36,952 nucleotides of DNA from Chloroflexota bacterium (GTDB lineage Bacteria > Chloroflexota > Anaerolineae > Epilineales > SHYO01): contig SHYO01000024.1 of assembly GCA_009692745.1 (NCBI GenBank), positions 1 to 36,952 on the forward strand. The letters run 5' to 3'. The translations under genes were made by a program, and so were the position numbers. Below, in pieces: positions 1 through 7,050 of this stretch. Positions within the stretch are counted from its first letter, which is position 1, and every line of letters starts with the position of its first letter. Under the pieces are notes generated by a model. The model saw only the letters and a program-made list of their open reading frames with translations. It had not been told where the DNA came from and did not search any database.

Positions 1-76
1 AGGTGACAACCTCTGCTTCACCTGCCTGATAGGCGCTATGCACTTCGTCGCGGCTGGGTATATGCACTGGTTTCAT
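1..76 (-). CDS. IS66-type transposase, N-terminal fragment (cut by window edge)
   Basis: Reading the minus strand from an ATG at 76 gives 25 uninterrupted codons to the window edge, beginning MKPVHIPSRDEVHSAYQAG. The pattern of a short lead, then R-x-E-V, then Y-x-x-G-E-x-x-V-V, is how IS66-family transposases in Chloroflexi and cyanobacteria usually begin, ahead of a Leu/Glu-rich coiled coil and an NSSKPPSSD motif. That downstream part is outside the window, so the assignment rests on a short stretch. A purine-rich AGGGG lies directly before the ATG. The gene is divergent from the P450 gene. No terminal inverted repeat can be seen, because the left part of the element is not included. Confidence 0.5.
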   Translation of the reverse strand, partial: MKPVHIPSRDEVHSAYQAGEAEVVT

Positions 77-104
77 GCCCCTATTTTGCCTGACTTTTAT
101 GATT

Positions 105-136
105 TTGACAATTTTACCATTCAACCTACTTTATAC
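105..136 (+). promoter_or_regulatory. Candidate promoter for the P450 gene
   Basis: A perfect -35 hexamer TTGACA sits at 105-110 in the AT-rich gap between the two divergent genes. Possible -10 boxes are CTTTAT at 129-134 (18-bp spacer) and TTATAC at 131-136 (20-bp spacer). Neither is ideal, so only the -35 element is convincing. Confidence 0.35.
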
Positions 137-216
137 CTGAGCAGTTACGCCGGGCTTAGATGACCATGATGGAAATTTGATCGAATTTTGTAGATGAAGA
201 AATGAGGGATCGTAGT

Positions 217-1470
217 ATGGATAATATGATGATGTTCCTCTCGCCGGAAATGTTGCGCAACCGCTACCAGATATACGCTCAGATGCGGAGCATGCAGCCG
301 GTGATGCACCTGGAAGACTATGGCCTTTGGTTGGCGTTTGGCTACGATGACGTGAAGTACATTCTCTCGGACTATACCAACTTCTCCTCCGACTATAGCC
401 GGATGGGGACCACCGGTGGGAACCTGGCGCAGGCTCAAATACAACAGACTGCCGGGGGAAATCTCGGTACCAGCCTCATCAGTACAGATCCGCCGCGCCA
501 CCGCCAATTGCGGGACCTGGTATCGCGGGCCTTTACCCCCCGGGCAGTGGCCAATCTGGAAGCGCGCATCGTAAGGCTAACGCACCAGATGTTAGATGCT
601 GTGATTGCGCAGGGTGAGATTGATCTGATCGGCGATCTGGCCTACCCGTTGCCGGTGGTGGTGATCAGCGAGATGTTGGGTGTGCCGCCGGAAGACCGAG
701 ACCAGTTTAAGCGTTGGTCCGATCTGGTGGTGGCCTCGGCCGATAATTTTCTACCTGGCGATACTATCTCCGCCGCAGATTTGGCTGATCAGGTAGAGGC
801 GAACCATCAGATGCAGGCGTATTTCCACCGCATTCTGCAAGAGCGGCGCGCTGCACCGCAAGATGATTTAGTGAGCGGCTTGATAGCGGCAGAGATCGAT
901 GGACAAAAGCTCTCTGAGGATGATATCCTGGCTTTCTGCATGTTGCTGCTCGTTGCTGGTAACGTTACGACGACCAATCTCATCGGCAACGGTGTGCTGG
1001 CATTGTTGGAGCATCCGGAGGAATCTGCCCGGCTAGCCGCCCACCCAGAGCTGTGGCCTGCGGCGATTGAAGAAGTGCTCCGCTACCAATCACCGGTCCA
1101 GGCGATGTTCCGCATCGCCGCCAGGGATTCGGAATTGGGAGGGCAAAAGGTGCGCGAAGGTGACCGGATGCTGGCGTGGATTGGCTCGGCCAACCGGGAC
1201 GAGAAGAAATTCCCCGAACCAGACCGTTTTGATATCGGCCGGGATCCGAATCCCCATATCGCCTTTGGCTTTGGCATCCATTATTGCCTCGGTGCGCCGT
1301 TAGCCCGCTTGGAAGCCCGCCTGGTTCTCCCGATTATTTTTGATCGTTTGACCGGCCTGCAGCGCAAAGACCATGAGCCCTTGGAGATCACCAAAGGGAT
1401 CATTCTTCACGGGGTCACAAGCCTGCCCTTGGTATTTGCGCCAGGGGAGCCAAAAGTTATAGAAAAATAG
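217..1470 (+). CDS. Cytochrome P450 (bacterial class I type)
   Basis: A soluble P450 of 417 residues, expected to hydroxylate or otherwise oxidise a small lipophilic substrate using electrons from separate ferredoxin partners, none of which is encoded nearby. The heme loop FGFGIHYCLG is at about 350-359, with the thiolate Cys at 357. The helix-K ExxR (E-V-L-R) is at 286-289. The helix-I segment AGNVTTT is at 247-253. The acidic residue normally preceding the conserved Thr in helix I (A-G-x-D/E-T) is Val here, which may alter proton delivery. An ATG at 202 is in frame, but the ATG at 217 is better because GAGGGA at 204-209 is spaced seven bases from it. The length is typical. The substrate is unknown. 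The stop is TAG, relevant to the amber codon in res further on. Confidence 0.93.
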   Translation: MDNMMMFLSPEMLRNRYQIYAQMRSMQPVMHLEDYGLWLAFGYDDVKYILSDYTNFSSDYSRMGTTGGNLAQAQIQQTAGGNLGTSLISTDPPRHRQLRDLVSRAFTPRAVANLEARIVRLTHQMLDAVIAQGEIDLIGDLAYPLPVVVISEMLGVPPEDRDQFKRWSDLVVASADNFLPGDTISAADLADQVEANHQMQAYFHRILQERRAAPQDDLVSGLIAAEIDGQKLSEDDILAFCMLLLVAGNVTTTNLIGNGVLALLEHPEESARLAAHPELWPAAIEEVLRYQSPVQAMFRIAARDSELGGQKVREGDRMLAWIGSANRDEKKFPEPDRFDIGRDPNPHIAFGFGIHYCLGAPLARLEARLVLPIIFDRLTGLQRKDHEPLEITKGIILHGVTSLPLVFAPGEPKVIEK

Positions 1471-1476
1471 CATATC

Positions 1477-1491
1477 TTTCTCACTGAGAAA
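1477..1491. terminator. Small hairpin between convergent genes
   Basis: TTTCTC, a 3-nt loop and GAGAAA form a perfect 6-bp stem in the 23-bp gap between the convergent stop codons. It is AT-rich and has no long T run, so it is at best a weak bidirectional terminator. Confidence 0.25.
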
Positions 1492-1493
1492 TC

Positions 1494-2864
1494 TCATGGG
1501 CTAATCAGACAGGCATCGCCCCAATGTGCCGCTGCTTGCATGATGTCGCGCAGGTCGACTTGCCCATTATCATCCAAATCATAAACAAGGCTGTAAGCCG
1601 CATTTCCGGTTTGGCTATGCCAGTGACTGGATAGGATGGTCAGATCATTGGCTAAGACGGTGCAAGTACAGTTTACGTCTCCCACTAAAGGAGAACAGCG
1701 GGTCGCGACCGAAGTGGTATAGACGTCGGCATTGGCTGAGGCAGAGGGTTGCTCCCAGGCCAGATGAATCCGGCCGCCAGCTTCCGCCGCCAGGGCGGGG
1801 CGGGCTACACCTGCCGCGTTTGTTGCCGGCGGTGGCGTGGCAATCGCCGCCCAGCTTCCGCTGGATGGGAACCACTGGCGGTATTCTATGGCCAGGCTGG
1901 TGGCATTGCGCCAGGTCACATGCAAGCTCCCCTGATCATCTGTGGCGATGCGGGGCAGGTTGGCATTATTACCGGACTGAGAGATAGTCACTGGCACAGA
2001 CCAGGCCAGGGAAGATCCCCCGCTGTAAGCAATACTCGATGTCGCGCTATCTTCCTCCCATACCGTATGCACCCGATTATCCGGTGCGATTGCTATCCAA
2101 GGTTTAATCGAATCGATACCTGGACTGGCTGATATATTTTCGGCTGCCGACCAAAGGGCGGCCTGTTGTTGGCTATGCCAGATATCAAAGGTGTTGCTGG
2201 TATTGTCCAGGGATTGCCAGACGACATGTACTAATCCGTCCTGGCCGATGGCAATCGCAGGTGATAAACCGTCGCCGCCCGGTATCGGTCCGCTATTAGG
2301 CCAGGTCACGCCTCCATCATCGGACTGGGCCACATAGGTGGTGGTCACCCCAGAGGTATTATCAGCCCAGGCCACAAACAGCTTCCCGTCCTGGCTGACG
2401 GCAATGGTAGGTGTGGTCGAGTTGCCACTCGTATTGGAAACATTCCGTGAGAGCGACCAGGCGCCGCTGGCGGTGCTCCATTGGCTGATGAAAATTTCCA
2501 GGTTATCTCCGAAAATATCCGCCCAAACCAGGTAAACGGTGCTGCCAGCAGAGGCCAGAGCAGGATTACTGCCCAGGGTGACCACTACGGGGGTGGACCA
2601 GCCACTCTGCCCACGGAAGGCATGTAGAATTTGGCCGGACTCTTCCCAGGCAACATGCGGAGTTCCGTCTGCTGTAGTGGTTAGGGTAGGCCGGCGGGAA
2701 TCGGCCGGGGTGGACGCCACCGGATCGGGCGAGGTGAAACCGCCCTGTGCGGCAATATCCAGTGGATGAGCGTAGCCGGCTGGGATAGCATGGGAAAAGG
2801 GAATGCTGGCTATAAGTAATAAGCTAAATGCTGCTATCAGAAATTTAAGGATCTGTCGCGTCAT
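1494..2864 (-). CDS. Secreted BNR-like beta-propeller protein with C-terminal dockerin-like module
   Basis: A 456-residue exported protein. Residues 1 to about 32 form a signal peptide: basic MTRQ, a hydrophobic core, then small residues. Residues of about 55-390 carry repeated blades with the pattern P-x-I-A-x-x-x-D-G-x-x-H-V-x-W, one containing the Asp-box-like S-D-D-G-G-V-T-W, as in BNR/sialidase-type propellers. No catalytic sialidase residues can be assigned, so a binding role is as likely as hydrolysis. The C-terminus (about 395-452) resembles a dockerin type I pair. The second calcium loop, D-L-D-D-N-G-Q-V-D-L-R-D, looks intact. The first, G-D-V-N-C-T-C-T, has lost its acidic ligands and contains cysteines. 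A GGAAG sequence precedes the ATG. The gene lies downstream of the DUF5666 gene on the same strand, separated by a strong terminator. Confidence 0.75.
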   Translation of the reverse strand: MTRQILKFLIAAFSLLLIASIPFSHAIPAGYAHPLDIAAQGGFTSPDPVASTPADSRRPTLTTTADGTPHVAWEESGQILHAFRGQSGWSTPVVVTLGSNPALASAGSTVYLVWADIFGDNLEIFISQWSTASGAWSLSRNVSNTSGNSTTPTIAVSQDGKLFVAWADNTSGVTTTYVAQSDDGGVTWPNSGPIPGGDGLSPAIAIGQDGLVHVVWQSLDNTSNTFDIWHSQQQAALWSAAENISASPGIDSIKPWIAIAPDNRVHTVWEEDSATSSIAYSGGSSLAWSVPVTISQSGNNANLPRIATDDQGSLHVTWRNATSLAIEYRQWFPSSGSWAAIATPPPATNAAGVARPALAAEAGGRIHLAWEQPSASANADVYTTSVATRCSPLVGDVNCTCTVLANDLTILSSHWHSQTGNAAYSLVYDLDDNGQVDLRDIMQAAAHWGDACLISP

Positions 2865-2882
2865 AATCTTCCTGGAAAAATG

Positions 2883-2908
2883 ATACCCGCGGCTCCGGCC
2901 GCGGGTAT
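2883..2908 (-). terminator. Rho-independent terminator after the DUF5666 gene
   Basis: A perfect 11-bp GC-rich stem, ATACCCGCGGC / GCCGCGGGTAT, closes a 4-nt TCCG loop. On the minus strand it is followed by ATTTTT. It begins 22 bp after the stop of the 2930-4339 gene and sits before the start of the next minus-strand gene, so the two are probably separate transcripts. Confidence 0.8.
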
Positions 2909-2929
2909 GGTTATATCGATACTATGAGT

Positions 2930-4339
2930 CTAGTGGTCTTTCTCGATCTTTATGTAGCGCGCTATAACTTTGTTCCCCGGCCCGCTGACGGCGTAAACTT
3001 CGGCATGGCGGCCTATGCCAGGCCGGGCCTCCGAGATATCGATCAGGGTGAATTTATCGACGTCAAAGGTGTGCCCACCTACCGTCCAGGTGCCCAGGAA
3101 GCCAGGCGTCTGGGGTAAAACCTGGATCCGTCCATCAAAGTGGATGCGCTCGGTTTCCGGTCGTTTTACCGTAATTTTCAAGGCCAGCACGGTATGGTCC
3201 GGTTGCATCAGCCCTTCGACCTCCGCCACTCGCCCCACAGCCGGGTCACCAATAACTGTAGTGGTTGTACCGACAGTGACGGTGATACGATTAATGACCC
3301 AGGTGGCAGGGACGGTATCTGTAATCAGTTGCCGGATAATCCCCGAAAACTCCACGTGGCTTCTGATGTGTTCAGCGTGCTCAATCTGGATCTGCCTGGC
3401 GAGGATGGTGCCATCAGATTGGCGCACGCCATGCACCTTTGCCAAAGCACCGACTGCGGGGGTACCTTCAATATGGGTGGTGGTGCTGACAGTGACCGTA
3501 AACTGGCCGATCACCCAAAGCCCCGGGATATCGGTGAAGCTCTTGATGTGCCCGCGAAATTCCACCTGCTCATTGTGGTCTTCATTTTTCACTTTTATCT
3601 GTTTGGCGAGGATGGTGCCATCAGATTGGCGCACGCCATGGACATCTGCCAGCGCTCCGACTGCAGGGATACCCTCGATGTGGGTGGTGGTGCTGACAGT
3701 GACGGTAAACTGACCGATCACCCAAAGCCCCGGGATATCGGTGAAGCTCTTGATGAGCCCGCGAAATTCAACTTGCTCATTGTGGTGTTCATTTTCTATT
3801 GCTATCTGCCGGGCGAGAATGGTGCCATCAGATTGGCGCAGGCCATGACCCTTTGCCAGAGCTCCAACTGCGGGAGTACCCTCAATGTGAGTGGTGGTAC
3901 TGACGGTGACGGTAAACTGGCCGATGATCCAAATCCCTGGAATATCGGTGAAGCTCTTGATGGGACCGCGAAATTCTACCTGCTCATTGTGGTTTTCATC
4001 TTTCACTTCTATCTTCTTGGCTACAATGGTAAGATCTTCCAACATCCGACCTTCTATCTTCACCTGGGAGCCAACCTGCGGCGTCCCTTTGATCTCGGTT
4101 TCTAGCGTGACGGAGACGGTGTGGCTATCGACTACCCAGACAGAGGGCGGGGTCGGTGCGGACATACTTTGGATCTTGCCTTCTATACTTACATCATGGT
4201 CACGGGAAGGTTCGTCGTTAATGGGGGGAGCGGCCAGCACCAGGGTTGGCCCGCTGAGAAAGACCATACCTGGAACAAATGCATTAACAACGGTTAAGAT
4301 TAACAAAGCAATAATAGTACCGACAACGAGAGATTTCAC
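2930..4339 (-). CDS. Secreted protein built of six DUF5666-like repeats
   Basis: A 469-residue exported protein of unknown function. It starts at a GTG (complement of 4337-4339) with a strong GAGGAGG nine bases upstream. Residues 1-37 are a signal peptide or membrane anchor ending near L-A-A-P. Six beta-rich units follow, at roughly 49-115, 121-189, 190-258, 259-327, 328-395 and 398-469. Each shows the DUF5666 pattern: V-E-F-x-G-x-I, a W-V-I/V-G strand, T-V-T-V, P-A-V-G, an aliphatic strand, D-G-T-I-L-A-x-x-I. DUF5666 units are small OB-like beta-barrels found in exported proteins; their ligand is not known. Units 2-4 are nearly identical, which points to recent tandem duplication. The charged H/N/E-rich joints (for example ENEHHNEQ) could bind metal, but that is a guess. 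Confidence 0.8.
   Translation of the reverse strand: MKSLVVGTIIALLILTVVNAFVPGMVFLSGPTLVLAAPPINDEPSRDHDVSIEGKIQSMSAPTPPSVWVVDSHTVSVTLETEIKGTPQVGSQVKIEGRMLEDLTIVAKKIEVKDENHNEQVEFRGPIKSFTDIPGIWIIGQFTVTVSTTTHIEGTPAVGALAKGHGLRQSDGTILARQIAIENEHHNEQVEFRGLIKSFTDIPGLWVIGQFTVTVSTTTHIEGIPAVGALADVHGVRQSDGTILAKQIKVKNEDHNEQVEFRGHIKSFTDIPGLWVIGQFTVTVSTTTHIEGTPAVGALAKVHGVRQSDGTILARQIQIEHAEHIRSHVEFSGIIRQLITDTVPATWVINRITVTVGTTTTVIGDPAVGRVAEVEGLMQPDHTVLALKITVKRPETERIHFDGRIQVLPQTPGFLGTWTVGGHTFDVDKFTLIDISEARPGIGRHAEVYAVSGPGNKVIARYIKIEKDH
3359..3979 (-). repeat. Three 207-bp tandem coding repeats (69 aa each)
   Basis: Units at 3979-3773, 3772-3566 and 3565-3359 encode residues 121-189, 190-258 and 259-327 of the DUF5666 protein. 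They keep the same length and differ at only a small number of residues, mainly in the R-G-x-I position and the charged joint. The period is a multiple of three, so copy number can change without a frameshift. Confidence 0.85.
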
Positions 4340-4390
4340 TAGTTATTCCTCCTCGGGAATTCACAATAACGATAAATATGGGTGGATAAA

Positions 4391-4475
4391 GTGGAGAAAA
4401 TCCTTAATTTGTCCTATTCAGTATATCACCTGGCCAATAGAAATAAGTTTAGAACACGTTACGGATTTTCTCCAC
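4391..4475. repeat. 13-bp inverted repeat with 59-bp spacer
   Basis: GTGGAGAAAATCC at 4391-4403 is the exact reverse complement of GGATTTTCTCCAC at 4463-4475. The core GAAAATCC/GGATTTTC is used again in the hairpin at 4628-4648, which suggests a repeated binding site or related foldback units. It lies 52 bp upstream of the GTG of the DUF5666 gene. Confidence 0.6.
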
Positions 4476-4495
4476 CGGACGACCTACTTAACTTA

Positions 4496-4511
4496 CCGTA
4501 TGCTAATACGG
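4496..4511. promoter_or_regulatory. Operator-like palindrome
   Basis: CCGTAT-GCTA-ATACGG is a perfect 6+4+6 inverted repeat, the size of a dimeric repressor site. No regulator gene is adjacent, so its role is unknown. Confidence 0.3.
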
Positions 4512-4627
4512 CACAAGGTATTAAATAGATACGGCGGTTATTGACAATACCTTCGCCAATTTTGAAACGACTTACGCTTTGGTAGACGAGTGTAATAGAG
4601 CAATATCGTCAATAAAAATTCGGTATG

Positions 4628-4648
4628 GAAAATCCAAAAGGGATTTTC
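4628..4648. repeat. Perfect 8-bp hairpin, GAAAATCC core
   Basis: GAAAATCC (4628-4635), a 5-nt AAAAG loop, and GGATTTTC (4641-4648), followed by TTTCTCC. It could act as a weak terminator or as a third copy of the motif seen at 4391 and 4463. Confidence 0.45.
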
Positions 4649-4986
4649 TTTCTCCTGTTTATCTCTGATCAGTGCTTTATGCTCCCATTCTATCAGGATG
4701 TTGCTCGCTGGGGAACGGGCGCAGGTCGAAAGCCGGTCTTACCTTTAGTCCCCTAGATATGCGACTTTAGTCCTATACTGGTGCGCCCAGACGATGATAA
4801 AAATAGAGGGGAAAGTTTACTCGCGGTCAGATTCCCCCAATCTGCTCCAGGTTGCAACATTTTAACCCCACCTTCACTGAACCTTTACGAACTTGCCATA
4901 ACCTCGGTTTAAATATCGGATATACTTGGAATCAAGTGGGGCGCTGGAAATTCCCACCTTGTTGGTGTGATGGTCATCTAAACGCT

Positions 4987-7050
4987 ATGCTACGTTTATT
5001 GTTCATAAGTTTGCGAGCCCGGCTAATTTTATTGGTGCTGCTGGCCCTTTTGCCATCGGTTGGGCTAACGCTCTACACCGGCCTGGAGCAAGGGCGGGCA
5101 ATCATCGGAGTAGCACTCACCGAGACCAACCAACTTTTGATGCGCCAATTACTGTTTATCGGATTCGTGACGTTGGTGACGCTCCTGATAACTGCCGTCT
5201 TGGGTGAGCTGTTCATTCTGCGCCCGTTGCGGGCGTTAGTGCTGGTCACTCGAGAATTGGCTGCTGGTAATCTGAGCACGCGAGCCGGTAGATTTTATGG
5301 GGTGGGGGAGTTGTATCAATTGGCCCAGGCCTTTGATGAAATGGTTGATGCCCTGAAGCGACGCGAAATTGAAAATCGGCAAGCAGCAGAGGAAATTCGG
5401 CGCCAATCTGTGCATATGCAGGCACTGGCCGGTTTTTCCCGGACATTGGCAGAGGCTACTTTGAATTCCGAATCAGTGCTGGACATAGCTGTGCATGCGT
5501 GTGATGAATTGACCAACGCCGGTTGTGTGCTCCGGCTGTTCTCCGATGATGGACAGCGCCTAAATGCTGTGCGAGTTTATCACTCTGTTCCAGAGATGTT
5601 GGTTTTGTTGAATAAGATAAGCACGGGGGTACAGGTACCCGAGGCTTTCTCATTGCGCTGGAAGCAGGTGCTGGAGAGAGGCTCGCCATGGACCGGCCCG
5701 CTCACGGAAACCGGGTTGATTCCCGCGGTAGTACCGTCGGAGCATGAGCAAGGAGCGATGATGCTCATTCCTATGCAACTCCACGGTCATGCTATCGGTT
5801 TGATGGAATTCTGGCGTCTTGAGGGGGACATGGCGCCGTTTGGACCAGATGAATTAAAACTGGCGCAAGATCTTGGCGACCGAGCCGCCCTGGCCATCAC
5901 CAACGCCCGGTTATTCGAAGAGGGTCGCCGCCGCGGCGAGTTTCTTCAGGCGCTGCGGGACATTGATATCGCTATTATTTCCAGTTTTGATCTGCGCCTG
6001 ACGCTAAATGTTTTCCTGGAACGGATGATGGAGCGGCTCAAGGTGGATGCTGCCCACGTCCTGTTATTTGATCCCGATGCCCAAAAGTTAGAGGTCGCCG
6101 TAGCCCGGGGATTTCGGACTAGCCAAATCACCACTAGCCAGGTTCGGTTGGGGGAGGGGCTTGCCGGGCGGGCGGCACTAGAGAGGCGCATGATTAGCGC
6201 CCCCCAGTTAGCAGATGGAGCCCCTTTGTTACAGGCTGCCCTGTTTAGCGCGGAAAGCTTCCAAGCGTATTTTGTGGTGCCTTTAATGGCCAAAGAGCAG
6301 TTGAAGGGTGTATTAGAGATCTACCATCGGGTCCCCCTGGCTCCTGATGATGAATGGCTCGGTTTCTTAGAGACCTTTTCCGGTCAGGCGGCTATAGCCA
6401 TCGACAATGTGAATCTTTTTGACAATCTGCAGCGAGCCAATATGGATCTGACTCTGGCGTACGATGCCACGATAGAAGGGTGGTCCCATGCTCTCGGTCT
6501 ACGCGATAGGGAAACCGAAGGCCATAGCAAGCGGGTAACGGATATGACCTTGCATGTGGCACAAGCTGTGGGGGTTAGTGAGGCTGATTTGGTGCATATC
6601 CGCCGCGGGGCTCTCTTGCATGATATCGGGAAAATGGCTATTCCTGATAGCATTCTGTTCAAACCTGGCGAGCTGACCTACGACGAATGGACTCTTATGC
6701 GGCAGCACCCGATGTATGCCTATGAAATGCTCCTCCCGATAAACTTCTTGCGCCCGGCCCTGGATATTCCCTATTACCACCATGAGAAATGGGATGGAAC
6801 TGGCTATCCTGTTAAATTGAAAGGCGAACAGATACCCCTGGCAGCCCGCATTTTTTCTGTAGTAGATGTGTGGGATGCTTTGCGCTCTGACCGGCCCTAT
6901 CGGAAAGCCTGGCCCGAGGTTAAGGTACGGGCATATATCCAGGGCCAGTCGGGTATACATTTCGATCCCCCGGTGGTAGAGGCATTGCTGGCAACCTTAG
7001 ACCGATTGGGCGATTTGATTTCCTCACCTCTGGCTGAAGCAGCTTCATAA
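4987..7050 (+). CDS. Membrane HAMP-GAF-GAF-HD-GYP protein, probable c-di-GMP phosphodiesterase
   Basis: A 687-residue signalling protein expected to hydrolyse cyclic di-GMP. Two membrane helices lie at about 11-30 and 55-78, then HAMP (about 79-130), GAF1 (about 145-310), GAF2 (about 320-478) and HD-GYP (about 490-670). The catalytic H-D-I-G-K is at 545-549 and H-H-E-K-W-D-G-T-G-Y-P at 598-608, so the metal site and GYP loop are intact. Only about 25 residues separate the two helices. Related proteins usually carry a roughly 250-residue dCache sensor there. The residues on each side of the gap (LYTGLEQ, then an A-L-T-E-x-N-x-L-L stretch) resemble the usual flanks of that domain, so the sensor appears deleted. 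The frame is open back to 4852, but the hydrophobic N-terminus begins properly at the ATG at 4987. No good ribosome-binding site is visible. The 3' end overlaps the convergent pabBC gene by 6 bp. Confidence 0.9.
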   Translation: MLRLLFISLRARLILLVLLALLPSVGLTLYTGLEQGRAIIGVALTETNQLLMRQLLFIGFVTLVTLLITAVLGELFILRPLRALVLVTRELAAGNLSTRAGRFYGVGELYQLAQAFDEMVDALKRREIENRQAAEEIRRQSVHMQALAGFSRTLAEATLNSESVLDIAVHACDELTNAGCVLRLFSDDGQRLNAVRVYHSVPEMLVLLNKISTGVQVPEAFSLRWKQVLERGSPWTGPLTETGLIPAVVPSEHEQGAMMLIPMQLHGHAIGLMEFWRLEGDMAPFGPDELKLAQDLGDRAALAITNARLFEEGRRRGEFLQALRDIDIAIISSFDLRLTLNVFLERMMERLKVDAAHVLLFDPDAQKLEVAVARGFRTSQITTSQVRLGEGLAGRAALERRMISAPQLADGAPLLQAALFSAESFQAYFVVPLMAKEQLKGVLEIYHRVPLAPDDEWLGFLETFSGQAAIAIDNVNLFDNLQRANMDLTLAYDATIEGWSHALGLRDRETEGHSKRVTDMTLHVAQAVGVSEADLVHIRRGALLHDIGKMAIPDSILFKPGELTYDEWTLMRQHPMYAYEMLLPINFLRPALDIPYYHHEKWDGTGYPVKLKGEQIPLAARIFSVVDVWDALRSDRPYRKAWPEVKVRAYIQGQSGIHFDPPVVEALLATLDRLGDLISSPLAEAAS

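Larger units (their letters stand above)
4340..4986. other. Non-coding, palindrome-rich intergenic region
   Basis: About 650 bp separate the divergent DUF5666 and HD-GYP genes. I see no convincing gene; the open frame entering from 4852 lacks a ribosome-binding site and protein-like sequence until the ATG at 4987. The region is AT-rich and holds a 13-bp inverted repeat (4391-4403/4463-4475), a 16-bp palindrome (4496-4511), a hairpin (4628-4648) and a TTGACA at 4541-4546 without a clear -10. Confidence 0.6.

Noticed and set aside
3140-4105. 321-codon plus-strand frame over the DUF5666 gene
   Set aside because: It is a shadow; the internal repeats come from the real minus-strand repeats, and the minus frame has a signal peptide and a strong ribosome-binding site.
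4852-4986. Longer N-terminus for the HD-GYP protein
   Set aside because: The extra 45 residues are Cys/Trp-rich with no ribosome-binding site, and the hydrophobic anchor begins directly at the ATG at 4987.
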